From Azadirachta indica (taxonomy: Eukaryota > Streptophyta > Magnoliopsida > Sapindales > Meliaceae), in NCBI GenBank assembly GCA_022749755.1, contig CM040443.1, positions 14,337,744-14,401,743 on the forward strand: DNA of 64,000 nt. The letters run 5' to 3'. Each line of letters opens with the position of its first letter. Position 1 is the stretch's first letter. The notes below the pieces were generated by a model. It did no database searches. It had not been told where the DNA came from and saw nothing but the letters and a program-made list of their open reading frames with translations. Below, in pieces: positions 1 through 12,710 of the stretch. A program made the translations under genes and the position numbers.

Positions 1-1340
1 AATGTGTAACATAAAGTACAAAGAAGTGTGTACGATAGATATGGACAATGTATGCGAACAATTAAAGGTTAGTTTCTTCACAGTTAAGTTTCAGTTTCCA
101 TGCTTTATGGCTTGCTTATTTTCTCTTGGTGTATTTACTGTAGTTTATTCTATAAATTCAGTAATTAGGAGATTTTGTGATACTAGCTCTGAGAAATGTG
201 GGTGAGGTTTAACTTTTATCCAAGGGCTCTTAAAGACATGTTATTAATCTATAAAAGCACTATAAGTATTTGGGTTAGTTGTATATGACAGATTAAGGAT
301 TCAGTAATCACTTGAAAGTTTATGCTTTAGTTATTCTCTTCTTCCATTAATCAAATTTCAAGTTTTCCATTGTCTACGAGACTGAGCTACTGGACATGCA
401 TGAACTTAGTGCGATCCACGTGATATGAGAAAATGTGAATAATGAAGTTGAAACATACTAATGTAGAGAGGACGGGATTAGAAGTCCTATTTTCAAAAAC
501 CAGTTAGTGATTCTGAGGATGTAAAGGAATCTAAAGTTGATGCTATAATTTCTATTTCACCACCATTAAAAGGGAATGTCTAAGTAGCATCGTGTAGTCA
601 TATGCTCTAAGCTAAGGATGTTAGTCTAAGAACCCTCAATATAAACATGTCCCATGAAGGTTCTAAAGAAGTGCATGCAGAGTTACATGAGAATTTGTCT
701 GCCCTAAATGATGATAAACCATTATCAGTAACTGTCACAGTTCAAGCCACAGTACACAAACAAAATCAAACCCCACATCAATCTCAAATCCATCTCAAAT
801 CCATCAATTTTCACATACAATGTGAATACTATACTAATTGCCTACAATTAATCAACAAAAATCCACATTTTCCATACAAATCTAGCCTTAAATCAATTTA
901 AAAACTTAGTCAATCCTATTGCTTACCAAGATGATTTTGTAAATTTTTACTTTCCAGTCACCGGAAGAGAACACATGACTTGACTTAAAGATAAGTTCAA
1001 ATTCTATTACATCATTCCTTACATCTCTAACATCCTTATTGGTACTAGCTAATATCAAAGAATTTTATCCTTCATCATAACAAATCTGTGTTTACACTTA
1101 ACATCATATAATTGAAAGTCAATGAACTCAGAACAAACTAAATAAGTGAACTTCAACGATCTTTATAACGAAAATTACTATATATATATATATATAAGAT
1201 AACTTGATTCTAGCATTGAATCCAAATTAGCAAAAAAAAAAAAAATTTACACAGCTTTAAATGGGGGAAAATTTAACATTAAAATATGTATATGCAGAAA
1301 ATTCTCAAAAACCCTTAAGGTTAGTTTCAAAACAAGAAAC
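1..1340. other. AT-rich sequence left of COQ2, no recognised gene
   Basis: No protein family is recognisable on either strand. Short open stretches occur at 2-205 (+) and 647-901 (+) but show no motif. The first could be the end of an exon, because a GT donor-like sequence follows at about 69, but nothing supports this further. A short TA run lies near 1,182-1,196 and an A-run near 1,233-1,246. Confidence 0.4.
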
Positions 1341-1346
1341 CCATCT

Positions 1347-1990
1347 CTCCAAATAGATTTTCAAACATGAATTCGAATTATTAAATATGAACTGAACAGC
1401 CGTACCACAAAAATATTAGCCCACATGCAAATACAAAATGATATGAAAACGGAAGAAGCTGCGATTTGATAAACCAACCTTAAACTCTGTCTTAGTGTCA
1501 CTGTATCAGTGATTTTATGTAATGCAATGAGAAGATTGATGATAATATTGATGGGGTTAATTTGGATTCCTGCAAAATTAAAACTTCAAGCGCATGAGTT
1601 TAATGTCGTCTCTGTTTGTGCATTTTGGGAAGGAAGAAATCATGAAAATTTGGGAGAATTAGGGATTGCTCTCCAAACAAATTTTCAAACATGAATTCGA
1701 ATTATTCAACATGAACTGAACAGCCATACCACAAAAATATTAACTCACATGCAAATACAAAATGATATGAAAAACGAAAGAAGCTGAGATCTGATAAACC
1801 AATCTTAAACTCTGATTCGTGCCACTGTATCAGTGATTTTATGTGATGCAATGAGAAGATTGATGATAATATTGATGGGGTTAGTTTGGATTCCTACAAA
1901 ATTAAAACTTCAAGCGCATGAGTTTGACGTCATCTCTGTTCGTGCGTTTGGAAGGAAGAAATCGTGAAAATTTGAGAGAATTAGGGATTG
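1347..1990. repeat. Direct tandem duplication, two units of ~320 bp
   Basis: The stretch 1,347-1,671 is repeated at 1,672-1,990. Both copies run through the same landmarks: TTTTCAAACATGAATTCGAA, a GAACTGAACAGCC block, ACTGTATCAGTGATTTTATG, and a terminal GAATTAGGGATTG. Differences are scattered point changes and small indels. The second copy abuts the COQ2 5' region about 300 bp before its start codon. On the minus strand the units look like leader or promoter sequence, but no open reading frame is shared between them. Confidence 0.85.
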
Positions 1991-2099
1991 CAAAATTTGG
2001 GTTATCAAGATAATTTTGTCCACAAAATTTTGAGATGGTTATTTTTGAAAATGATTTTAAACAGTGGTTATTTGAGAAAAATGATGATGAACAGTGGGT

Positions 2100-2284
2100 A
2101 TTTTTGTTTATTTCCCATTTAAATTTGACTTGGAGTACAAACTTTCTCGCAAGCAGCTCGTTTGCTGGGTTTTTCCTCGCAGAGAATGACAGTGATCCGA
2201 TGATGTCAACGACAGTGCGAAAAATAAAGGGAAAGTCCGCGGCAATACATATAACATAATCGCAGACCCAAAAGATTTGCAAAA
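2100..2284 (+). promoter_or_regulatory. Probable COQ2 promoter and 5' leader
   Basis: This is the immediate upstream region of the COQ2 start codon. It is less AT-rich than the surrounding DNA, contains a weak TATA-like ATATAACATA at about 2,249-2,258, and gives the start codon an AAAAATGTC context. The transcription start cannot be fixed from the sequence. Confidence 0.35.
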
Positions 2285-5200
2285 ATGTCGTCGTTTTGGC
2301 TCTCTCGCGTTTCACGCAGCAGCAGACGATTCTTAAGACCCTCTCTTATACCCCTCCTCGGCAACAACAAACCATTGCCTATTCCACCTAAATCTAATCC
2401 CATTATAAACCCTAATTTAACCACATTCCTTAATCCCCACCCTTGGGGTCCAAATTTTAATGAAAATTCCTTCAGATACCTACCAGTAGCTAGTATATCT
2501 ACGACGCCTTCGGCTTCAGGTGTAGATAAAGGTAAAGATAAAGGTGAAGAGAGTAGCAGTAGCAGTTGCAGTAAAAGGCTATCGTGGATTGACTTGTATC
2601 TGCCGACGAGAGCAAGGGCTTATGCGAAGCTTGCTCGGCTGGATAAGCCCATCGGAACATGGCTGCTTGCGTGGCCGTGTATGTGGTCAATTACTATGGC
2701 GGCATCGCCTGGACACCTTCCTGATTTCAAACTGATGACTCTGTTTGGCTGTGGAGCTCTGCTTTTACGGGGTGCTGGATGTACCGTTAATGACCTCCTT
2801 GATAGGGATATTGATACAATGGTAACTATTTTCTGTCTCCCGATTCTTAATTTTCGACTCTCTTGACAAAGGAAAAACAGGAATTTCGAGTTGTGCATTT
2901 TATATAATGTGTTTCGGAATGCTTTTGAGATGGTTAAATTTCCTTTCAATTCTGTGTGTTAGTTACCACAAATAAAGCGCTGTGTATGAGTTGTGCATTT
3001 TATTCAGCGTTGGGCTAACATAAATAAACCGCATTTTGGGATATCTGACTTTTTGAAAGAAGCACTTGACTGGTACTATTCTAAAATCTATTTCTGGATC
3101 AGAAGGTTTACAAAATGTGTCCCAGATGCAGAGTAGACGCAAGAATCTATAAATGATCCAAGTTAAATGTTTAGATTCTATAATTCCATATTTTGTACTT
3201 GTTATACTGGTTTCATCTAGACACTAAGGTTTGCCATAAATGCAGTTTAATTTATTATTTTTGCTGGTAAGATAAATTTCAGTTTTGATTGTGGTTCCTG
3301 AAATGCAGGTGGAACGTACAAAGTTGAGGCCAGTTGCAAGTGGTCTCTTGACACCATTTCAAGGGCTTTGTTTTCTTGGATTTCAATTGCTTTTGGGTCT
3401 TGGGATTCTCCTCCAATTGAATAATTATAGGTTAGTGTTTTTTTATCCGTATACTTTTGTGATTATCGATATCTGAAGCATTTTGTGTGTCTTATGTGGC
3501 AAATGGAGTACTTCAAGTAATGTTGCAAACAACATCGAACGCAAAGATTGAATGGGATTTGTTGCTTATATCAGGTCTTTGATTTTTTTACACATATTGT
3601 TTAATAGCCACAATTGTTGAAGTGAATTTTTTCTAACATGCACAAATCCACTAACGTAATTGATGAAGTTGTGTTACATTTTATTGTTCATGGCCACATT
3701 AATTACTGTACATTTTGATAAGGCATTGATATGGGCAAAAAATTTCTTCTTCATAAATCTAGCCCATGTAATTGATGAAGTTTTGCATTTTGTTTTTTAT
3801 GACCATATTAATTACCATACATTTGGATAGAGCATTGATATAGGCAAAAGATTTCTGCTGTGTCTTCTTTTTCCTGTTTTGATTTGCTAATGAAGTTAAT
3901 CAACATCAACTGCACATATATGAAGATTTGGTGCTTCTTGGAACTGATTTTGCATATTTTAACAGCCGCATTTTAGGTGCTTCATCTTTGCTGCTTGTCT
4001 TCTCTTATCCCCTCATGAAGAGGTTCACTTTTTGGGTAATGATGTTCATATATTTGTTTTTTCCTCTCATTTTCTTGAAATCTGTAACCCTTTATTTTTG
4101 ATAAATTGTTCCATGTGGACTGACAAAAAATTTATTCTGGTTCAGCCTCAAGCTTATCTAGGCTTGACCTTTAATTGGGGAGCCTTATTAGGATGGGCTG
4201 CAGTCAAAGGGAATTTAGATCCAGCTGTTGTGTTCCCAATGTACACTTCTGGAGTTTTCTGGACTCTTTTATATGATACGATATATGCACACCAGGTATA
4301 ATGACGTGTCTCCTGAATATTGTCACCTCTTTATATTGTGCCATTGCTTTTCAACTTCTTTATGGAATTACAGTCCTGCAGAAATTTATGTAACATAAGA
4401 TTCCTGGGTTCTAAAACGTTTTCTTCTAATTTCTTTGAGATTTGCTAGATTTTTTTTTCCTTTTTTTGTTCACTTATAGCAAAATGTCTTTTCAATTGAA
4501 AATGATTAATGAAGTTGGGTGATCATCGTGGTTAACTGGGAATCATCCTCAAAGGGGTTGGGTTGAGTGGTAGAAGACCCTTGAATACAACCAACAGGTT
4601 GGGTTGAAATCCCCTTTAGTAAGCTGCATGGGATATTAAAATCCCACAATTTTCCAAGTTACAAAGGTCGTAGGGTTGAGCAACAGCCCTAGTTTAGAAC
4701 TCGTTGAATATAGAGAGATCGCTGGGTTTTTGGGTGTTAAAAAGAACATTATATGAGACACTTTTAGATTTTGGGGCATTCTCTTTTCAACATTATTGTT
4801 TAAGTTTTTATTTGAGGAACCTTATTTTTTTAACAGGGTGTATCCATTCTCAGCTTGTATTGTGATCATTTTAAAATGTTCATCATTTTATATTTTCAAT
4901 ATTCATTTAAGTGCTGGAGAGATATCTTCTCATTGTTTAAAGAATTTATGGTTTAAAGATTAAACGAGTAGAAATGAGTAGACTCTTCACTTTGCTAGAT
5001 GATGAATGACATTTAAGATTCTGTGTTCAGGATAAAGAAGATGATCTGAAAGTTGGTGTAAAATCTACCGCTTTGAGATTTGGTGATTCAACAAAGGAAT
5101 GGATTACTGGGTTTGGAATTGCATGCATTAGCAGTCTTGCCCTCAGTGGATTCAATGCTGGCATTGGTATTTGCTTGCTCTCTGTTCTTTGTGTTTATGA

Positions 5201-6097
5201 TGACTTCTTTTCTGAGTTATTTTTTAATCTTTTTTATGGCACAGGTTGGCCATATTATGTTTTTTTGGCGGCTGCGTCAGGACATTTAGGTTGGCAGATA
5301 TGGACTGTTAATCTATCAAGCCGTGCTGATTGCAACAGAAAGTGCGTAATTAGTCCAAAAGAATCATGTATCAGTACCATTAAGCTTTTATGTTTCTGTT
5401 CTGCTGACATGAATACCTTGTTCCCTTTCTATTTATGAGTCACCTCGAGGAAATACACAATCACCGCAATTTTGAACTTCTTTGTGAGGGTTGAAATTGC
5501 ATGCTAGTATAGATGCCATTGTTGTTCTAAGAATATATGATTTTAGGAGTCATCCTTGTTTACATGATGTTTAGTAGGAGGACAGTGGTAGAGGTTATGT
5601 ATGATGATGTATCCAAGCTGTTTTCTGCTTCTGTTTTTCATATTTGCTCTTGCTTTGTTTTTCATAAAGTGGTAGGAGGACAGTGGTAGAGGTCATAAAT
5701 TTTCTTTCGGTTGATCTACACCATAGTAGCTAATAGTCCACCTGATGCTACATCATAGGCACATTGGGAATGTAGATAATTGTAACCATATACATACAAA
5801 ATGACAGCCCAAAATGCCAATTCTTGGGTTCTTTTTTTTTTTTCCAAAATTATGTTTTATTTTGCTGATTATGGAGTTGAAAAGGCTTTGCATTATGATC
5901 AGGCTCAGTGAATCTAAATTACTATTGTTGTAGGCTTTGTTAGAGCTCAATGTAAGTAAAATTTACTTTATTCAGCTGTTAACATTGTTAACCGAACTCT
6001 TGTTATTTCTTCTTTTCTTCGTTCCAGATTTGTGTCCAACAAATGGTTTGGTGCTCTTGTTTTTAGTGGAATTCTATTTGGAAGACTCATGCAGTAA
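2285..6097 (+). CDS. COQ2: 4-hydroxybenzoate polyprenyltransferase, mitochondrial (7 exons)
   Basis: This UbiA-family enzyme attaches the polyprenyl tail to 4-hydroxybenzoate, the first membrane step of ubiquinone synthesis in the mitochondrial inner membrane. Exons read by eye: 2285-2821, 3309-3430, 3966-4035, 4146-4295, 5031-5166, 5245-5341, 6028-6097. All have GT-AG borders and stay in frame, giving 393 aa; I recall plant PPT1 as about 400. The first ~95 residues are rich in Arg, Ser and Pro and lack acidic residues at the extreme N-terminus, as expected of a mitochondrial presequence. The first Asp-rich motif, NDLLDRDID (169-177), is followed by the VERTKLRP block; the second, DKEDDLKVG, begins at 294. 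Both are the Mg-prenyl diphosphate sites of the family. Several hydrophobic helices lie between and after them. Residue 179, at the end of exon 1, is Met where I expect Lys in plant homologues. The gene is convergent with YSL. Confidence 0.95.
4549..4750 (+). repeat. Possible tRNA-derived SINE in COQ2 intron 4
   Basis: Within the COQ2 intron 4,296-5,030 there is a block with tRNA-like pol III promoter elements. A GTTGAGTGGTAG stretch at 4,562-4,573 resembles box A. A GGTTGAAATCC stretch at 4,602-4,612 resembles box B at the usual spacing. I could not fix target-site duplications or a clear 3' tail, so the limits are approximate. Confidence 0.35.
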
Positions 6098-7879
6098 AGG
6101 TAGAGAGGTTTGATCACTTCTTGGAATTTGTAACATCAGCTGTATTAACTTATCAAATTTGTCCATGGTTGATGATGCAGCAATTTCAATCAATTGACCA
6201 TTTATGTCATTTTTAACTGCATGTTCTTCACTGTTATCTCTTGCATAGGCTATAGCAACATCATAAATTGTTTATTTTGAGGTTAAAGATATATAAACTG
6301 CAGATTGAATTTGCAGAGTGGGAAGATTTGGGACAGGATGAATGGCTCTAATGTTTACCTTTGCTTACTATATATTCTCGTGATATTCTTTGTTCACTCA
6401 CCTAATTGTTTGATTGTTCAACTTCTCAATTCCATTCTTATTTTCGGTTTTCACGTGACTAGTAATTATCGATGTTATCATTTATATTTCTTGATATTAG
6501 CAAGCATGCTGAACTGTGAGGGAGTTTAGCACCTTATATTGTCTATTTGGTTGACAAAATTCCACTTGCTTCTGAATCAGGTGCCCGATGCTGACTACCA
6601 GGCAGAAGTTCTGTTCAGTTTCTTATTCTCCGATTATTTTAAAATCGTTGGGACAGGTTTGGCTAATTTAGAAACAAAATAGAATTGTCTGCCAATTTTG
6701 AGCTAAAAATTGAAGATATATATTCTAAATTAAGATAGTTGAAGTTCACAGTTTGAGAATGAGGTTCATTTTTAGCTATAGGATCAATATTTACCATAGT
6801 GGGATTCAACATTTGAAATGTAGATATTGTGTTGTATACCAGATGAATGTTATTCAAAATGAAAATTATGTTAGGTTTCTTACTTGCATTATTATTATTA
6901 TTATTATTATTATTCGAAAAAGGATGAGATTTTTAGTGTATGTGTTAAGCATATTGTTCTTAATTTGCTTTATCATTCATGAAAAAGCATCATTTCTCAT
7001 AATTTCTTTTATTTACTTTTTTTTTTAATTACAGATGTTAGTTGATTTAATTGCTAATTTGTTTTTGGATTGTTAGTGGACTAATTGAAACGTATGAAAT
7101 AACTAAAATGGCCTCAATAAAACATAAAATTCTTTTTGTTTCTTTTTAATTTTAAACAAAATGTCATAAAAGTGAAAGGATTACAAGAGCTTTACAAAAG
7201 ATCCAGCCATATGCATGCATGGCTGAAAACAAGAAGAAGCCAATTTAGCTAAATTATGAGCAACCATATTTAAATTTAAACCATTGGTCAACAGAGGTAG
7301 GGATCTGATTTTTGTAATAACCCAATCAATTTTCAACTTTGCTTCAGAGATTGTTTTTTATTTTTTTTCTATAAATATTACAAGAAAATAATCTAAATAT
7401 TCCTAAATTTGAAGGAAGCAAGATTTTTAAATAATTTACAGATACAAGATCGAAAATTTGTTTGAGATTCTAAATATGTGTAGAGTTTTGATGCCATTCG
7501 CAGAAATCTACTTTTAATTTGAATATTTTATGATTTAGATGTGAACTTTAAGATATTTTAAAAGTTTTATAAATTGAATCAATTGACACTCTAAAAAAAT
7601 TATTTATAGAATTAGATTTGGTAAGGGAGTGAATCTACAAGGAACTGGAATTAAAAGATAAAAAAATTAACTTGTGCAACTTATTGAAACTTAATAAGAG
7701 ATACCTATTGGTTTTTATATACAATGAGAAATATAACTACAAAACATCTTTCTAATATGGTTTTCTCCCAGACCAGCTTGTTTAAAAGGCATTATCTAAA
7801 CAGGAAAAAAAAAAAAATACGAAGAGTAGAATTGCCATCACATCTAGAAAACATATGTATGAAATCACACAACAAACAC
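6098..7879. other. COQ2 3' region and convergent intergenic spacer
   Basis: This holds the 3' UTR of COQ2 (probably to about 6,650) and AT-rich spacer up to the YSL stop codon. An ATT trinucleotide run lies at 6,889-6,914. The open stretches here (for example 6,305-6,529 and 6,753-7,028) have no recognisable motif. Confidence 0.5.
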
Positions 7880-10879
7880 TTAACCTTCAGTCAGAAAGGC
7901 GTCAACCCTGTTATTGGTAGCGGCGGAAAGGAACTTCATGCAAATGGGAGCCTCAATGTTGACAAGAGAGAGTATTGCAGCCGGTACACCCCACAGAGAG
8001 TCGCCGCAGATCAGTCCTGAAGCCACCGCCGGAGCAAAGTCTGTGGCCATTCTCTTGTTCTTTAGTTCCCAAATGAAAAGAATCAAGCTTCCAACGCACA
8101 TGTCAATGGCGAAATAACCGCCTAGATAGAATGGAATGGCCATGCACATTGGGCTTGGAATGAACCTGTGAATCTTGTACTTTCTATGCTGCAACACTTG
8201 CTGAAGTATGTTTATGACAATGGCGGCAATGAAGAATGCGATGGAGAGTGTGAGGCAATTCTTGGGAAGAGAATTGATGCCTTCGACTCCGAGAAGAGCA
8301 ATGCCGCGGTAGAGCAAACCGTAGGGAGCTGGGTAGGTGCCCTCTGGGTCTCCTATGGGGTAAGCATTGTAGAAGAACCAGAAGACCCATGGTGATAAAA
8401 TGCAGCCCATCAATGTGCCGAGAACTTGGCTGAAGAACATTGATCTTGGAGACGAGAGAGTGAGATACCCTGTTTTGAAATCTTGCATGAGATCGGACGC
8501 TGTAGACACAGTGCTCATCATCACTCCGCAAGAAGCAAGCCCGGCGATGATTCCTCCGTTTTCCAGGCCAACCCAAGAGCTGAAAATGATGATTGCCAAT
8601 TTACCATAGTTTGAGGCGAGAGACCAGTCAGTGAGGCCACATCCATAGGCGTTGCAGAAGGCCAAAATGGGGGCGAAAGAGAAGGCGACGAGGATGTGAT
8701 ACCATTTCAACTGATGAAAGATGAAAGGGACAACAATGGTGGCTATTAGAGCAAGAGCAATATAGCCAGCAAAAGCAACCCAACTTGGGATCTCATCTTT
8801 TAAGAAGTACTCAATTCTTCTTTGATCATCCAGGTTTGCTCCTTCATCATGAGCATTACTGTTATCGCTGTCGTTGTGATCTGCAATAATGGCTCTCTTC
8901 TTTGAGCTATGCTGCTGAGCAAGACTGCGTGAGGTGTTGATAATCATGTACATAACATGATACAGACCATCTCCAAGCATCATGGCAATGGCAATAAAAA
9001 CCTGTTCATCAAGTTAGATACAAACATTAATAGATAAACAAATTAATATTCAACATATCAATAGATTGACATTATGTACATACGTACGTACTCTGTATCC
9101 ATTCATCCCGTGAAGATTGCTTTCAGGTAAGTCAGCACTATACCATAAACCTTTCTTAGTATCAATGATAGGCCACATGATTCCCCAAGACAAGATAGCT
9201 CCAAGAAGCAAAGAAATATTAACCATGTAAGGGCAAATCATACCAACACCAACATATGTAGTTGAGAAATCGAAGAAGAACCTGAACACCAAATTCACTC
9301 AATTGATCAAATAAAATGAATTAAAGAAGAACTAATAATTCTAGCAAGCAAGCATCACGGTAGTAATATTTTAGTACTTGTGTTTAAAGGCTTGTAGGCC
9401 AAAAGTGGGGAAGCTACTGAAGCCGCAACCATCACCGGCGGTGAAGAACCACTGGAAAAATGCCCATACAAAGCTGAACCCGAAGCTTCTAAAGAGCATA
9501 GCAACTTGTTTCCTTTTAACATATATAACAACATAAATAATTAATATATAAAATCACACAATATTATTTAAAATTAATGCATTAAAAAATATATATATAT
9601 ATATATATATAAATTACCTGGCTAGATTGGCTCCTTTTGGGGTGTGAAAACTGTTGATAAGAAATGCAGTTGCTGTACCACTTGGATATGTCAACTTGTA
9701 CTTCAAAATCATCATCTAAAAATTAACAATTTCATTAATTAATTAATTAATATACACACCAATAATTAAGAGTAAAAGAACATATATATATTCGTATATT
9801 TTTGCTAAAACAAATTTTTAGTCCTCCAATTTCAGAAAATATTCATACAGAACCCTATTAATACAAGCACACTGTTATTAATCTCTACAACACAAGGCGA
9901 AAGAGTCTTGTTGTAGGACAAGATTTGAACATGTTCCCTCCTTACCATCCAGTCTAAGGCTGCTTGACGACATGTATAGTACTCTTAAAATTTGGTCACA
10001 AAGACATTTTAATCTCACTAAATTTAAAAATGAAAACTAGAACAAAAACAGTACTCTTAAAGTTTGGTCACAAAAACATTTTGATAACTTATTTATTTTT
10101 TTTATTACAATTACTATTATATAATACTTTATTAATCATAATCATTTTAAGAACTAAGTGAATGGCATTCCATTTTTTTTATTTAAATTGACGAATTAAT
10201 TAAAACCAATCGAAAATAATCATTTTAGTTGGGAATTAAACATATCATGTTATCTTTAGCATTCTTGTCAAAATTCAAGAATTTATACAAGTATTTTTCG
10301 TCGTAGGATTAAAGTGTAAATCTTTTTCCATTAATTAATCAAATAAAAGCAGGTACGCACCTTTCTTAGGGGGACGATGCTGAACAGGCCGACGAAGCTA
10401 ACAGCAAAAAGAAAAGCCATCATCCAATGAGGAGACAGAACCTTAACATTCGCAGGCGTGTTTCCTCCATCAGCCTGAGCCGCTATCTTCGGACTCATTC
10501 CCAGCAAGTAACTCGCCGTCCCACTGCTGAACGCTATACCAGACGAAGCTACAATACACGTTTGAATCACAGTGTTCTCCTGCCTGGTAAACGGCTGCCT
10601 CAACATCCCAAACTTTTCCAGAACCCTCGTCCAGCACTTCACAAGCGCAAACCCTAACAACCCAGCTGCTACGTTCAGGGAAGGTATCACACCAGTCGTC
10701 AGATTCAACTTACACACTATGAAGTTGAACACCACGCTCAGAACAACGCTCGTCGCCATTGCCCTGACTGTTATCTGCTGGTTCCAGGATGGAACGCGAC
10801 TGCTCTTGAACGCATCTTCTATCATGACTGCTGCTGGTACAACTTCGTCTGCATGATTCTGCTGCCTCTCTTCTTCCAT
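7880..10879 (-). CDS. YSL7: YSL-family metal-nicotianamine transporter (OPT superfamily, 5 exons)
   Basis: This is a proton-coupled membrane transporter of the oligopeptide transporter superfamily. Family members move metal-nicotianamine or other metal chelates and small peptides. Exons in coding order: 10879-10361, 9715-9618, 9512-9378, 9281-9092, 9001-7880. All have GT-AG borders and join in frame to 687 aa, the usual YSL length. Diagnostic stretches are [13 protein letters not shown] and [13 protein letters not shown] in exon 1, [19 protein letters not shown] in exon 2, and SWGIMWPII in exon 4. The last exon holds most of the C-terminal membrane helices. The acidic, hydrophilic N-terminus (about 40 aa) is followed by many hydrophobic segments. 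The N-terminal region resembles the YSL5/7/8 clade more than YSL1-3; the symbol is by resemblance only. No lesion was found. A dead copy of exon 1 lies at 43,927-45,044. Confidence 0.93.
9588..9613. repeat. (AT)n microsatellite in YSL intron 2
   Basis: A run of AT dinucleotides just downstream, in transcription sense, of the exon 2 donor at 9,617. Confidence 0.9.
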
Positions 10880-11323
10880 TGTCGTTGGCTCAGCTCTCTC
10901 TTGCCCTTCTTCAACTGCTTGTTTGCTTCTGTTAATTGTGTTCTCAATGCGGAATTAATTAATTAATTAGTGATAATTAATATTGAAAGGTTGAGAGAGA
11001 TTTTTGGTTTGTTGTAACAGTTATTGTGTAAACAGCTAGCACTAAACAAATGCAGTTTTAGAATTGTGTGAACAGTGAATATCAGTGTATGACAATTTTT
11101 TTCTCTTACTTATTATTTGCATATATTTATGAATATATATGGTAATTAATTAATATTGACAGGTTGGATACATGTATATGGAAGCAATAATGGAATGTAT
11201 TGTTTGGTTTTTCCTTTAAAATTATGCATACAACCAATTATCATTAATACAATATCTTACCATTCTTTGATTATTTGATATTGAAAATTCAAATGCCATA
11301 CTATTTCTAAGTCGGGCTTCTCT

Positions 11324-11371
<48 letters not shown>

Positions 11372-11411
11372 ATTTCTAAAAATGAAATTGAAATTTAAGA
11401 AACATGGTGTG
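10880..11411. other. YSL upstream region (copy A of the duplicated block)
   Basis: This is the 5' flank of YSL. It includes a TTAATTAATTAATTAG motif near 10,954 and a composite (CT)n(TA)n microsatellite at 11,323-11,372. The sequence is matched, with scattered changes, by 45,045-45,560 in copy B, which shows that the duplication covers the promoter and not only the coding exon. Confidence 0.7.
11323..11372. repeat. (CT)n(TA)n composite microsatellite
   Basis: About 13 CT units run directly into about 12 TA units. The corresponding site in copy B (near 45,550-45,600) has a short T/C-rich stretch and a separate TA/AT stretch instead. Confidence 0.95.
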
Positions 11412-11419
11412 TATAGAGA

Positions 11420-12000
11420 TGGAGTAGGGGTGGCAATTTTGATCATAATACAACACAATTATTTGATAGAAATTAAATGCAATTAAATGAGTTTGAGTTT
11501 GAAAATTTTGATGTAAATAATGTCGTGTTGTATTTGTTTCACCTAGTTAATAATTTTATTGTATTTGTATTTGATCTTTTTGACCCTTTTATTTATTTAA
11601 AACATATGTTTATGATTCGTTTAAAATTATAATTAATTTTTATTATATTTGTAAAATATTTAAATACAAAAAATGTTTTCATTACTAGCCCCAAATCTAA
11701 TGTCCAAACAAACTCAATATATAAATGTAAGAAAAATACCAAAAGAATAAAAAGTTAAAAGTTTTAATTTTATTTAATCATGTCTCAACTAATCATGTTT
11801 AACGCAAATAATTTATCCATTTATTGATTGCATCTAAATGAATAGTATTTGTGCGACCTTTTTAATAAACGTGTCATATCAATATTTGAATTTTTGACAT
11901 AATAAATAAATAAATCAGATTTATATCAATTAAAAATTTTGTTATACCCACTAATTATATAACACAAATATGATTCGTTTACATGAATTGTTGCTCTTAA
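11420..12000. mobile_element. hAT-like non-autonomous element, copy 1
   Basis: The left end carries the plant hAT-type terminus AGGGGTGGCAATTTT. The right end, read on the minus strand, is AAGAGCAACAATTC. The flanks are TATAGAGA (11,412-11,419) and CATAGAGA (12,001-12,008), an 8-bp target duplication with one mismatch, as expected of hAT insertion. The equivalent position in copy B (near 46,430-46,455) lacks the element. There is no transposase reading frame; the interior is AT-rich. Confidence 0.7.
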
Positions 12001-12008
12001 CATAGAGA

Positions 12009-12710
12009 AAATTTTTAAATAGAATTAGACATATCACATCAACCGTAAACTCGTTTAATAAAGTTTTATTACTTGTATATTTTATTTGAATTTTAATTAC
12101 CCATGTTAGTAATTATAATAAGGAAAAAAATTAATATATATTTTTTAATTTGATTAAATAATTTTATTATAACCATTTTATTCAAGGACTTTGGCTTAGG
12201 TGTGGTTGGAATGCTCTTTTTTTTCTTCTTAATAGTGGCTAAACGCTTCAAGCTGGATTTAAGTTGTCATATAATTGATTTGGTTGCATTTGTCAATATA
12301 TGGGAAATAGAAGTAAATTTTATTTATTTATTTATAGATTTAATTAGTAAATAAAAATCAATCAACAACTCTTCTCGATGAAAGTAAATTAATGGATGGA
12401 TTTGAATCCTATGGTGTCACTTATGGACTATTACAACTGTCTTGTCATTTAATGTCCTAAATATAAATAAGTATAATAATTCAAAAAAATACTTTTCTAA
12501 AATTTGAAAAATAAACAAATACTTCTTAACCTTAACTCTCGAATAGAATTTATTAAGTTAAATTTCATAAATTTTTTTATTATTTTATACTGTATATTTA
12601 TTTTATAATTTAAAATTTTATACAAATAAGTCCTAATAAAATTTTCCTATTCATTATCTCATATTATTTTTTATATTTAAAAAATTAATAATAATTATAT
12701 ACCCAATATA
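12009..12710. other. Intergenic spacer of copy A, matched in copy B
   Basis: AT-rich spacer with no gene. It aligns by eye with 46,455-47,330; a shared landmark is the GGACTTTGGCTTAGGTG stretch at about 12,186 and 46,611. Confidence 0.6.

Noticed and set aside
5753..5950. Short minus-strand frame inside COQ2 intron 6
   Set aside because: No domain, low-complexity run, lies within an intron.
8168..8609. Plus-strand frames opposite YSL exon 5
   Set aside because: Antisense shadows of the transporter exon without any motif.
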